In this document: positions 9,465-18,146 of the stretch, in pieces
How positions within the stretch are numbered: the stretch's first letter is position 1
Layout: each line of letters starts with the position of its first letter
From: CAVQJU01 sp963729215
GTDB lineage: Bacteria > Acidobacteriota > Vicinamibacteria > Vicinamibacterales > CAVVIG01
Length of the DNA stretch: 64,000 nucleotides
NCBI GenBank assembly: GCA_963729215.1
Contig: CAVSND010000017.1
Coordinates: 1 to 64,000 of the forward strand
Direction: 5' to 3'
Made by a program: the position numbers and the translations under genes
Notes under the pieces: generated by a model
What the model saw: the letters and a program-made list of their open reading frames with translations, nothing else
What the model was told of the DNA's origin: nothing
Database searches by the model: none

Positions 9465-10308
9465 CTACCTCAGGTTGAGCTGGAATTCGGGATACGTCGT
9501 CTGCGCTCCGCCGCGGGTCGCGATCTCCGGCAGGTGGTACTGGTCGCGGAACTCCTTGAGGAATGGATTTTCGCCGGGCATGAAGTGCGGAACCGCGCCG
9601 CGCTTCTGATCCGGAATCTCCACGACGCTTTGGCACGGATACAGCAACTGCGCCGCTTGCAGCGGACGCGGATTCAACCGCATGTTTGTCGTCTTGATCA
9701 GTGGCTCAGTCAGATAGACGGGATCCGTCGTGTACGTGATGTCGGTCAGTACGTCACCGTGGCGGATGAAACGCTCCGTCAGCGTCGCCTGATCGCTCTG
9801 CGGCAGGCCATTACGGCGGTGCCACATCTGTTTGATGTGGGTCGTCGTCACAACGAGCGTGTCGCCGTTCCACTCCCCGGTTGAAAATCCCATCCAGGTG
9901 TGCTCGGCGTTCGGCGACGGATGCGGACGGCCGTCCATCCAGATCACGCGGCGTTGCTGGAAGTTCGAAATATCCATGTGAACGGCCACCACCTGCTCCG
10001 TCTGCGAGTCGCGCTCTTCCCAGATGCGCATGTTCAGCGGACCGCGCAGGATGTACGGAGCCGAGTGGGCGCGGCACTGATGCTCCGGTACCGTTAAGCG
10101 GGAAGGATCCCACGCGTCTGCGAAGGCGCGTGCTTCATCATTGATAGGCAGGCCCAGATAGTCGCCGAGAGCCGGACCAGGTATGCGCTCCAGCTGATCC
10201 TCGTGAAACACGCCTTGCCAGTTGCCCGTGAGGTCGATCTGCGCGAATGCAGGCGTCGCAACGAACAACGAGGCTGATGACGCCGGCGATAAACGCGCAA
10301 CGGCACAT
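9465..10308 (-). CDS. Secreted hypothetical protein of the GDTLVV family
   Basis: Member of a secreted family expanded in this window. The core reads FQQRRVIWMDGRPHP, MGFSTGEWNGDTLVV, TLTERFIRHGDVLTDITYTTDP and ends PEFQLNLR. The gene's ATG at 10308 overlaps the TAA of the upstream MBL gene (TAATG), so translation is probably coupled. A signal peptide is read from that ATG (MCRCAFIAGVISL) and continues after a one-base shift near 10268-10272 as FVATPAFAQIDLTGNW. The coupled MBL neighbour suggests a joint extracellular role, but no substrate can be named. Confidence 0.7.
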
Positions 10309-11285
10309 TACCGGCCCCCCAGGTTCTTGTACGCCGCCTCAACGAATGCCGCCGCGCTTGGCGCGCCATATCGCGGGATGTACTCGAATGCAGGCCGGGC
10401 GGCTTGAATCTGTTGCAGCGTCATGCCTTTCTTGACCATCGCCTGCACGCGGTCACGCACGATCGTCACCATGTCGCGATATTCGACGACGTCAAACTCG
10501 TCGCAAATGCGTCCTTTGCCTGGGACGATGCGCGTGCCGCCTTCGGTGAACTGTTCGGAGATGGCCACGTCGATGATCCGATTGAGCGCTTCGATGACGC
10601 CGTTGACGTGGCCGCCTCGCGTCAGATCGATCTCCGGCATCCGCGTCGTGTCGAAGACATCGCCCGTGGCGATCACGTCTGAGGCGCGGAACCAGACGAG
10701 GACGTCGCCATCCGTGTGCGCGTTCGGCTCGTAAATCAGCTGGACGCCTTCACCGTTGAAGTACAGATCCTTCTCGGACTGGAAGAACGTGTCGGTCGGC
10801 CAGCCTGCGAAAGGCAGGAGCGAGGTGCCGCCCGTCTTCGCGCTCACGGCGTTCAGCACCTTCTCGTGCGCGAAGATGAACGCGTGATCCCCCTGGACCT
10901 GACCGCCGAAATTGCCGCCGACGAGCTGCGTGCCGGCGCTCGAGACTTTCGCGTTTCCGCCAACGTGATCCAGATGGGCGTGTGTGTTGACGACATAGCG
11001 GATGGGCCTGGCGCCCGCGAGCTTCCTGATCTCGCCGAGCAGCGCGTCGGCATCGTCGTCACGCATGGTGTCCACGACGAGCACGCCCTGCTCGCCGACC
11101 TGGACGACGGCGTTGCTGGCGGGTCCGGCGATCAGGTACACCTGACCGTGGACTTTGAGCACGTCGAGGATCGGAGAGGGACGCGCGGTCTCCTGGCGTT
11201 GCGCGTGCATGGCGACCGTGAACGAAAGCAGCGCGAGGCGATGTGGCCTGCCTTCCGCACGTTTGTTGCGCCTGGTTCGCTCCAT
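10308..11285 (-). CDS. Exported metallo-beta-lactamase-fold hydrolase
   Basis: MBL-fold zinc hydrolase. The metal motif NTHAHLDHVGGN (HxHxDH) is complete; later landmarks are PNAHTDGDVLVWF and VIATGDVFDTTRMP, which carry the remaining ligands. An N-terminal Arg/Lys-rich and hydrophobic segment ending HAQ indicates export. The start is uncertain: the ATG at 11285 gives a sensible signal peptide, while an earlier ATG at 11327 adds a non-hydrophobic leader; neither has a strong ribosome-binding site. Its stop overlaps the start of the downstream secreted gene. The family includes lactonases, glyoxalase II-like and beta-lactamase-like enzymes; antibiotic hydrolysis is possible but not shown. Confidence 0.8.
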   Translation of the reverse strand: MERTRRNKRAEGRPHRLALLSFTVAMHAQRQETARPSPILDVLKVHGQVYLIAGPASNAVVQVGEQGVLVVDTMRDDDADALLGEIRKLAGARPIRYVVNTHAHLDHVGGNAKVSSAGTQLVGGNFGGQVQGDHAFIFAHEKVLNAVSAKTGGTSLLPFAGWPTDTFFQSEKDLYFNGEGVQLIYEPNAHTDGDVLVWFRASDVIATGDVFDTTRMPEIDLTRGGHVNGVIEALNRIIDVAISEQFTEGGTRIVPGKGRICDEFDVVEYRDMVTIVRDRVQAMVKKGMTLQQIQAARPAFEYIPRYGAPSAAAFVEAAYKNLGGR

Positions 11286-11438
11286 TGGTCGCCGGAATAT
11301 CAGGCTTGGGGTCAAATGTGCCATCAATGATCAAACCACGCGTCGGAAACAGCATTTCGTCGGCAAGTTCGAGCGTCGGCGCAAGTAGACTCTTCATTCG
11401 AGACGGGTCTGACGGCGCGAGCCGTCCAAGGAGGAGCG

Positions 11439-12086
11439 ATGAACAGAACGCATCTGGCGGCGGCTATGACCGTTTGCATCATTGGGGCGGTAGGAACGGC
11501 TTTCGCCCAACGCCCGGCAGCCAACATGAGCTTTTTCGTCACGAGCTCGAACCCGAAAGGCGGAAACCTCGGTGGCCTCGCCGGCGGCGATGCACTCTGC
11601 CAGTCGCTGGCGCAAGCCTCGGGCGCGGCCGGCAAAACCTGGCACGCCTATCTGAGTTCCAGCACGGTCGACGCGAAGACGCGAATCGGCAACGGGCCCT
11701 GGTACAACTTCAAGGGCGAGCTGATTGCGAGCAGCGTGGCTGACCTGCACAGCGCGAACAACAAGATCACGGCGGCCACGGCGCTCACCGAGAAAGGGAC
11801 GGTTCCGAATTACCTCGCGGGCACTCCGCCCCAACCGGTCGCACAGCCGCTGCAGCACGACATTCTCACCGGCACGAACGAGGACGGCACGAAGAACGCC
11901 GACACCTGCCGCGACTGGACAGTAGGCAACGCCGACGCGAAGGCCATGCTCGGCCACGCCGATCGCCTGGGCCGCAACCCCGGCGTGAATTCGTGGAACC
12001 AGATTCACCCCTCGCAGGGGTGCGGCCTGGAGCAACTCGCGCCGACGGGCGGGGCGGGCCTGCTGTACTGCTTCGCGACCAATTGA
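11439..12086 (+). CDS. Endostatin/lectin-like secreted protein
   Basis: 215-residue exported protein with GGAG before the ATG and a signal peptide ending AFAQ. The body shows GGNLGGLAGGDALCQSLA, KTWHAYLSS, ARTRIGNGPWYN-type segments, HDILTGTNEDG, TCRDW and a C-terminal YCFATN. The order of conserved Cys (ADALC, TCRDW, QGCGL, LLYCF) and the phrases match the C-type-lectin-like fold of collagen XVIII endostatin; this family assignment is my inference. Paralogs lie at 50793-51595 and 51597-52367, and a broken mosaic copy at 35127-35729. It is likely an extracellular binding protein. Confidence 0.75.
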   Translation: MNRTHLAAAMTVCIIGAVGTAFAQRPAANMSFFVTSSNPKGGNLGGLAGGDALCQSLAQASGAAGKTWHAYLSSSTVDAKTRIGNGPWYNFKGELIASSVADLHSANNKITAATALTEKGTVPNYLAGTPPQPVAQPLQHDILTGTNEDGTKNADTCRDWTVGNADAKAMLGHADRLGRNPGVNSWNQIHPSQGCGLEQLAPTGGAGLLYCFATN

Positions 12087-12146
12087 GCGCAATCCGCGGA
12101 ACAACCACTGTGAGGGGCGTTTCACCGTTACAATAAACGTCCGGCG

Positions 12147-13100
12147 ATGAGACGCCACCTTCACCACCCGGGCCGGCGAGCGTTCCTGCAGGCGTTGGCG
12201 GGAGCCCTGGGGACCATACCGCTCGCACTGCCGCGCACCACCGTGGCGCAGGCAGGACCTGCAGCTACCAGGCTCGGCGAGCGCATCACCTTGATTACGG
12301 GTGCCGGCAACAACGTGCTCGCGCTGGCGGGTAACAACGAGAGCCTGCTGGTGGACGCAGGCGATGCCGCGCACGCGACGAATGTAAGAGAAATCCTGCT
12401 GAAGCTGACCGGCAAGGTCAGCACGGTCATCAACACCCACTACCATCTGGAATCGACCGGCGGCAACGACGCGATGGCAGGAGCCGGCGCCGAGATCGCC
12501 GCGCACCTGAACACGAAGCTGTGGATGACGCAGGAGATCATCCGCGATTGGGAGCACGGCAAGGTGTATCCGCCCCGCGCGAAGGCGGCATTGCCCACCG
12601 AGACATTCCGTGCGACCTCCGGTGAGATGACATTTGCCGGCGAGCGCATCGAGTACGGGCTGCTGACCCAGGCGCACACCGACGGCGATCTGTTCGTGCA
12701 CTTCAGGAACGCCAACGTGCTCGCGGTCGGCGACGCCGTGCAGCCGGGACGACTCCCGACACTTGATTGGTTCTGCGGGGGCTGGATCGGCGGCATGCAG
12801 AACGCGCAGAAGGCGCTGCTGGATCGGGTCGACGATCAGACGAAGATCGTCCCGGCTGCGGGGCCGGTGATGACGAAAGCCGACCTGCAGGCGAGCCACG
12901 CGACGATTGTGAAGATCCGCGAGAAGCTGGTGGGGCTGCTGAAGAAGGGCCAGGGCGCGCAGAACATGATCGACGCGAAGGCGGCCGATGAATTCAAGGT
13001 CGAGTTCAAGGACATGACGCCTGGTGACGCCGCCACCTTTCTTTATTGTGCGTATCGAGGGCTGTGGGCACATGCGCGGGAACTCGGTGGCATTGTTTAA
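12147..13100 (+). CDS. Tat-exported MBL-fold protein with a degenerate metal motif
   Basis: 317 residues. The N-terminus GRRAFLQALAGAL is a twin-arginine signal. The MBL scaffold is clear (NESLLVDAGDA, VINTHYHLESTGGND, QAHTDGDLFVHF, VLAVGDAV). The zinc motif that should read HxHxDH is HYHLES, so the Asp and last His are replaced by Glu and Ser. This predicts loss or change of the second metal site. It is the first gene of a tight plus-strand cluster: the next start is five bases after its stop. It may be a non-hydrolytic binding protein or use one metal. Confidence 0.8.
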   Translation: MRRHLHHPGRRAFLQALAGALGTIPLALPRTTVAQAGPAATRLGERITLITGAGNNVLALAGNNESLLVDAGDAAHATNVREILLKLTGKVSTVINTHYHLESTGGNDAMAGAGAEIAAHLNTKLWMTQEIIRDWEHGKVYPPRAKAALPTETFRATSGEMTFAGERIEYGLLTQAHTDGDLFVHFRNANVLAVGDAVQPGRLPTLDWFCGGWIGGMQNAQKALLDRVDDQTKIVPAAGPVMTKADLQASHATIVKIREKLVGLLKKGQGAQNMIDAKAADEFKVEFKDMTPGDAATFLYCAYRGLWAHARELGGIV

Positions 13101-13104
13101 GCAG

Positions 13105-15375
13105 ATGCTGAGACGCGCCGCAGCCATCGTCGTGCTCGTGTTCGCGGGACCGATTGCCAGAATCGACGCGCAGCCGAGCGCCACGATCAATCGTTACTGC
13201 GTCACCTGCCACAACCAGCGGCTGAAGACGGCGAAGCTGGAGCTCGACGCCCTCGATGTGACCCATCCGGAGAAGGACGCGCTTTCGTGGGAGCGCGCGA
13301 TTCGAAAGCTGCGCGGAGGGATGATGCCGCCTCCGGGCGCGGCGCGGCCTGCGGTTGCCGATGCGCAGGCGCTCGCGGCCTATCTCGAGACGGCGCTCGA
13401 CAAAGCGGCTGCCGACAACCCGAACCCGGGCAGCGTGCGCATTCACCGGCTGAATCGCGCCGAGTACTCGAACGCGATGCGGGACCTGTTCGCCCTCGAC
13501 GTCGACATGTCGACGCTCCTCCCCAACGACGACATCAGCGAAGGCTTCGACAACATCGCCAGCGCGTTGAAGGTGTCGCCGTCGTTCCTCGACCAATACA
13601 TCATGGCGGCGCGCGCGATGGCGAAGCAGGCCGTCGGCGCCCCTCCTCCGGACGGACAGACGAAGACGACGTTGCGCGGCGTGAATGCCGGCACGCCCCT
13701 TCCTCCCGGCGCTCGTGGCGGCGTCACCGGAACGTTCCTCGCGCCCTTCGAAGGCGACTATGAAATACGCACCACGGGCAAGCCCGCATTGTTCGCCGTC
13801 GACGGCCGGATGGTGGACACGGGAGGCCGGACGCATCTGACCGCGGGGGATCACACCGTCGTCATGGCGGCCGCCGGCCGCGGCCTCGTCGAGAGCGAAG
13901 GCGCGCTCTATGGCTTCGTACCCGGTGCAGCCGGGACCGGCTATGCGAGCACGGGGACGTTGAGTCCCGGCACCACCGCCGTCACCGGACGCGGCGCCCT
14001 CACGGCTCCGACCGTGACGATCGATGGTCCGTTCGACCCGAAGGGCGCTCCTGTGGAGACGCCAAACCGCAGGAAGGTCTTCCTGTGCAGACCCGCCACG
14101 CCGGCAGAGGAATCCGCATGCGCTTCGCGCATCGTCGCGACTCTGGCGCACAAGGCGTTCCGGCGTCCGGTCACGGACGCAGATCTGGCGCCGCTCATGC
14201 AATTCTTCGCGGATGGCCGCAAGGCTGGTACGTTTGAATACGGGATCGAGAACGCGTTGACGGCCATGCTGTCGAGCGCGAAGTTTCTCTATCGCGCGGA
14301 GCCGCCACCCGCGAACGCGCAGCCCGGGACGATCTACAAGCTGAGCGATCTCGAGCTGGCCTCGCGGCTCTCCTTTTTCCTCTGGTCCAGCATCCCGGAC
14401 GACGAGCTGCTGGCGCTGGCCGAGCGGCACAAGCTGAGCGCGCCGAAGACGCTCGAGGCGCAGGTCCGCCGCATGCTTGCGGATCCACGCTCCAGGACCC
14501 TGACGACGAATTTCGCATTCGAGTGGCTGCGCGTCCGCGATACAGCGTCGTTCGATCCGGATCCGTACGCGTATCCGGCGTTTGATGCGCCGCTGCGCGC
14601 CGCGATTCGCCGCGAGATGGAGCTGTTTGTCGACAGCGTCTTCAAGGAAGACCGCAACGTGGTCGATTTCCTCTCGGCGAACTACACGTTCCTGAACGAG
14701 CGGCTCGCCCGCCACTACGGTGTGCCGAACGTGCGCGGCGACGAGTTCCGCCGCGTGACGCTGGCCGATCCGAACCGGTTCGGCCTGCTCGGCAAGGCGT
14801 CCATCCTGATGGTGACGGCTTATCCCAATCGCACCTCACCGGTGCTGCGTGGCGCCTACGTTCTCGAGAACCTCCTGGGCACGCCACCCGCGCCGCCTCC
14901 GCCGAACGTGGAAGCGTTCAAGGAGAACAAAGAGGGCGAGCAGTTCAAGACGATTCGCCAAATCATGGAGGCGCATCGGACGAATCCGGCCTGCAACGCC
15001 TGCCACGGCGTGATGGACCCGCTGGGCTTCGCGCTCGAGAACTTCGACTCGATCGGGACCTACCGCGACATGGACCGTTTCACGCGCACGGCGATCGACG
15101 CGAGTGGCAAACTGGTGGATGGAACGGCCGTGAGCGGACCTGCCGATTTGCGAACCGCGCTGCTGGTCCACTCAGAGCAGTTCGTGCAGACTCTGACCGA
15201 GAAGCTCATGACGTATGCACTCGGCCGCAGCGTCGAGTATTACGACATGCCGAGCGTCCGCGCGATCGTCCGCGACTCGAAGGCCACGGACTACAAGTTC
15301 TCGTCTATCGTGATGGGCATCGTGAACGCGCCGGCGTTCCAGTCCAGCATGGTGGAACAGGCAGGGAGCAACTGA
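13105..15375 (+). CDS. DUF1587/DUF1592/DUF1588/DUF1585 cytochrome-like protein
   Basis: Large exported protein of about 756 residues. The start at 13105 follows the upstream stop by four bases and gives a signal peptide ending RIDAQ; an earlier in-frame ATG at 13024 would overlap the MBL gene. Two haem-type CxxCH motifs are present: YCVTCHNQ at the N-terminus and CNACHG near residue 630. Domains in order are DUF1587 (RIHRLNRAEYSNAMRDLF), an inserted sensor-like region, DUF1592 (HKAFRRPVTDADL to FFLWSSIPDDELL), DUF1588 (GLLGKASILMVTAYPNRTSP) and DUF1585 (LMTYALGRSVEYYDMPSVRA). This architecture is common in Planctomycetes and Acidobacteriota, nearly always beside a DUF1552 gene as here. Function is undescribed; an extracytoplasmic redox role is inferred. 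Confidence 0.9.
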   Translation: MLRRAAAIVVLVFAGPIARIDAQPSATINRYCVTCHNQRLKTAKLELDALDVTHPEKDALSWERAIRKLRGGMMPPPGAARPAVADAQALAAYLETALDKAAADNPNPGSVRIHRLNRAEYSNAMRDLFALDVDMSTLLPNDDISEGFDNIASALKVSPSFLDQYIMAARAMAKQAVGAPPPDGQTKTTLRGVNAGTPLPPGARGGVTGTFLAPFEGDYEIRTTGKPALFAVDGRMVDTGGRTHLTAGDHTVVMAAAGRGLVESEGALYGFVPGAAGTGYASTGTLSPGTTAVTGRGALTAPTVTIDGPFDPKGAPVETPNRRKVFLCRPATPAEESACASRIVATLAHKAFRRPVTDADLAPLMQFFADGRKAGTFEYGIENALTAMLSSAKFLYRAEPPPANAQPGTIYKLSDLELASRLSFFLWSSIPDDELLALAERHKLSAPKTLEAQVRRMLADPRSRTLTTNFAFEWLRVRDTASFDPDPYAYPAFDAPLRAAIRREMELFVDSVFKEDRNVVDFLSANYTFLNERLARHYGVPNVRGDEFRRVTLADPNRFGLLGKASILMVTAYPNRTSPVLRGAYVLENLLGTPPAPPPPNVEAFKENKEGEQFKTIRQIMEAHRTNPACNACHGVMDPLGFALENFDSIGTYRDMDRFTRTAIDASGKLVDGTAVSGPADLRTALLVHSEQFVQTLTEKLMTYALGRSVEYYDMPSVRAIVRDSKATDYKFSSIVMGIVNAPAFQSSMVEQAGSN

Positions 15376-15376
15376 C

Positions 15377-16687
15377 ATGTTCGTCACACGAAAGCACCTG
15401 ACGCGCCGCACGGTACTGCGGGGTCTCGGAGCCACGCTCGGCCTCCCGCTGCTCGACGCGATGATTCCGGCCCGCACCGTGCTCGCGCAGACGGCCGCGA
15501 AGACGACGCCGCACGTCGGCTTCATCTATTTCCCGCACGGCGCGGTCATGAATCGGTGGACGCCGGCAAGCCAGGGCGAAATCGGCGAGCTCGGCGACAT
15601 CCTGAAGCCGCTCGACAAATACAAGTCGATGACCACGGTGTTCTCGAACATCGACAGCCAGGCGCCAATCGGACCGGTTCATGCCCTGTCGCCGGGCACG
15701 TGGCTCTCGTGCATGCGTCCGGCGATCAGCCAGGAAGCCCACGGCGGCACCACCATCGACCAGATCGCGGCCCAGCACATCGGTCAGGATACCCCGCTCC
15801 CCTCGCTCGAGGTCGCGACGGACGTCCGCGGCGGCGGCGGATTCTGCGACCGCGACTACGGGTGCTCCTACGCCGGCACGATTTCGTTCCGTACGCCGAC
15901 CACGCCGCTGCCGATGGAGACCGACCCGCGCAAGCTGTTCATCCGCCTGTTCGGCCAGGGCGACAACGCCGCTGAACGCGCACGCCTGTCGAAGCAATAC
16001 GGGTCGCTGCTCGACATGCTCAGCGGCGAGGTCAGCGCGCTGCAGCGCGGCCTCGGGGCGTCGGACAAGCGAGTCCTGTCCGACTACCTCGAGACCGTCC
16101 GCGAAATCGAGCGCCGCATTCAGAAAACGGAAGCTCGCGATCTGTCGCACGTCGACATCCCGGACGCGCCGCTCGGCACGCCGCCCTTCGACGAGCACAT
16201 CAACCTGATGTTCGACCTGGTCGCGCTGGCGTATCAGGCAAACATGACGCGGGTCTTCACCTTCATGATGGCGGCCGAGGTGAGCGGCCAGACGTACAAT
16301 CACATCGGCGTGTCGGACGCATTCCATCCGCTGTCGCACCACAACAACGAACCGGCGAAGATCGATCGCCTGGTCAAGGTCCAGACGTACCACACGCAGG
16401 TGTTCGCCAAGTTCCTCGACAAGCTCGCGGCCATGCCGGACGGCGACGGGACGATGCTCGATCACTCGCTGTTCCTCTACGGCAGCAACATGAGCAACAG
16501 CAACGCTCACAATCACTATCCGCTGCCGACGTCCTTCGTCGGTGGCTGGAAGACGGTGAAAGGCAACCGCCACGTCGTGGCTCCTGAGAAGACGCCGCTG
16601 TCGAACGTGCTGCTGACGTTCCTCGACAAGATCAACATCGCCCAGGACAAGCTCGGCGACAGCACCGGAAAGCTGGTGGAGGCGTAG
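15377..16687 (+). CDS. DUF1552 Tat-exported protein
   Basis: 436 residues, starting one base after the preceding stop. The Tat signal is TRRTVLRGLGATLGLPLLD. The body matches the DUF1552 family: GFIYFPHGAVMNRW, SNIDSQ, HALSPGTWLSC, SLEVATDV, LLDMLSGE and FLYGSNMSNSNAHNHYPLP, with a run of conserved His and Asp that may bind metal (alkaline phosphatase/DUF1501-like fold, from general knowledge). The obligate partnership with DUF1592-type proteins implies a complex or successive steps. Substrate is unknown. Confidence 0.9.
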   Translation: MFVTRKHLTRRTVLRGLGATLGLPLLDAMIPARTVLAQTAAKTTPHVGFIYFPHGAVMNRWTPASQGEIGELGDILKPLDKYKSMTTVFSNIDSQAPIGPVHALSPGTWLSCMRPAISQEAHGGTTIDQIAAQHIGQDTPLPSLEVATDVRGGGGFCDRDYGCSYAGTISFRTPTTPLPMETDPRKLFIRLFGQGDNAAERARLSKQYGSLLDMLSGEVSALQRGLGASDKRVLSDYLETVREIERRIQKTEARDLSHVDIPDAPLGTPPFDEHINLMFDLVALAYQANMTRVFTFMMAAEVSGQTYNHIGVSDAFHPLSHHNNEPAKIDRLVKVQTYHTQVFAKFLDKLAAMPDGDGTMLDHSLFLYGSNMSNSNAHNHYPLPTSFVGGWKTVKGNRHVVAPEKTPLSNVLLTFLDKINIAQDKLGDSTGKLVEA

Positions 16688-16689
16688 CC

Positions 16690-18129
16690 GTGTTCAGGCT
16701 GCTGCTGGCGCTCGCGCTCGCCGCCGACATTGTCGACGGAAGCGGATCCACTCCCCTGCTGGTGGCCGCCGGCCGTGACGATGTCGCTCAGGTGAGGCAG
16801 CTGCTGAAGACGGGCGCGAATCCGAACGTTCGGAACAAGCTCGACACCACGCCTTTGCTCGAAGCGGCGTTCCACTCGAACCCCGAGATCATCAAGGCTC
16901 TGCTCGATGCCGGCGCCGACCCGAATGCGGCCGGAGCGGACGGCCAGACACCGCTGATGCTGGTGGCCCGCGGGACCAGCGTGGCCGCCGCGAAGATGCT
17001 GCTCGACAAGGGCGCGGATCCGAAGGCCAGAGAGTCGCAACGCCAGCAGACCGCGTTGATGTGGGCCGCGGCGAACAGCCAGGGGCCCCAGGGAACAATG
17101 GTGCGCCTGCTCGTCGAACGCGGCGCCGACCTTGACGCGAAAACGGCGACCGACCTGATGACGCCGCTCGTCAGCGCCGAGCCTCGCGCGCAGCCTCGTT
17201 CCCCGGGAGGCATGACGGCGCTGATGTTCGCGTCGCGCGAAGGCTGCCTCGACTGCGTGGCGGCGATGGTCGAGAAGGGTGCGTCGATCGACCTTCCCGA
17301 TCCCGAGGGCGTCACGCCGCTTCTGTGGGCCATCTGGAACACGCGCTTCGACGTGGCGAAGTACCTGATCGAGCACGGCGCGAACGTCAACCGGTGGGAC
17401 TGGTGGGGCCGCACGCCGTTATATCTGGCCGTCGACTACGTGACGCTCCCTCATGGCGGGCGCCCGGACCAGCCGTCGCTCGACCAGACGCTGCCGATCG
17501 ACATCGTGAGACTGCTCCTCGAGAAGGGAGCCGATCCGAATCCGCAGCTGAAGATGACCGCGCCTCTGCGCGCCACCGGCAACGATCGCGGACTGGATCC
17601 GATGCTCTCGCCGGGGACGACGCCGCTCGTTCGCGCGGCGAAGGCCATGGACGTCGAGTCGATGAAGGCGCTGCTGGACCGCGGTGCGGATATCACGCTG
17701 ACCAACAGCCGCGGCATGACGGCCACGCTCGCCGCGTCCGGTATGGGCTCGACGGACGCCGATACGCGCGGCTACTTCACGACGTCGGACGTGCAGGACC
17801 GCGCGATCGCGGCCCTCGATCTGATGTTCCACTACGGCGGCCTGATCAACGGCAAGGCCGGCCAGTTCGCGCAGGTCCCGCTGCACGGCGCCGCCTTCTG
17901 GGGCTGGAACCGCGTCGTCGAATACCTGCTGCAGAAGGGCGCGGAGATCAACCTTGCCGACAGCCGCGGCTACACGGCGGTCGACTACGCCATGGGCCGC
18001 GCGGGCGGCAACAGCCGTGGCGGCCAGCGCATCGACGTCCACAAGGACACGGCGGACCTGCTGATGTCGAAGGGCGGCATCGCAGGAACGCCCGTACGTC
18101 CGTCACCCGCCGTTCCCGGCAACCGGTAG
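16690..18129 (+). CDS. Exported ankyrin-repeat protein
   Basis: 479 residues from a GTG two bases after the DUF1552 stop. The short hydrophobic N-terminus FRLLLALALAADIVDG resembles a signal peptide. About ten ankyrin repeats follow, with canonical TPLLVAAGRDDVAQVRQLL, GADPNAAGADGQTPLMLVA, GANVNRWDWWGRTPLYLA and GAEINLADSRGYTAVDYA units. It has no catalytic domain, so a scaffold or binding role is likely. Its place behind the DUF1592 and DUF1552 genes suggests it holds that system together outside the cytoplasm. Confidence 0.88.
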   Translation: MFRLLLALALAADIVDGSGSTPLLVAAGRDDVAQVRQLLKTGANPNVRNKLDTTPLLEAAFHSNPEIIKALLDAGADPNAAGADGQTPLMLVARGTSVAAAKMLLDKGADPKARESQRQQTALMWAAANSQGPQGTMVRLLVERGADLDAKTATDLMTPLVSAEPRAQPRSPGGMTALMFASREGCLDCVAAMVEKGASIDLPDPEGVTPLLWAIWNTRFDVAKYLIEHGANVNRWDWWGRTPLYLAVDYVTLPHGGRPDQPSLDQTLPIDIVRLLLEKGADPNPQLKMTAPLRATGNDRGLDPMLSPGTTPLVRAAKAMDVESMKALLDRGADITLTNSRGMTATLAASGMGSTDADTRGYFTTSDVQDRAIAALDLMFHYGGLINGKAGQFAQVPLHGAAFWGWNRVVEYLLQKGAEINLADSRGYTAVDYAMGRAGGNSRGGQRIDVHKDTADLLMSKGGIAGTPVRPSPAVPGNR

Positions 18130-18146
18130 CAGCCGGCATCTATCTC

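Noticed and set aside
11394..13190. 598-residue minus-strand frame across the endostatin-like and MBL genes
   Set aside because: Shadow of two well-supported plus-strand genes; composition is Arg/Val/Gly-rich without motifs.
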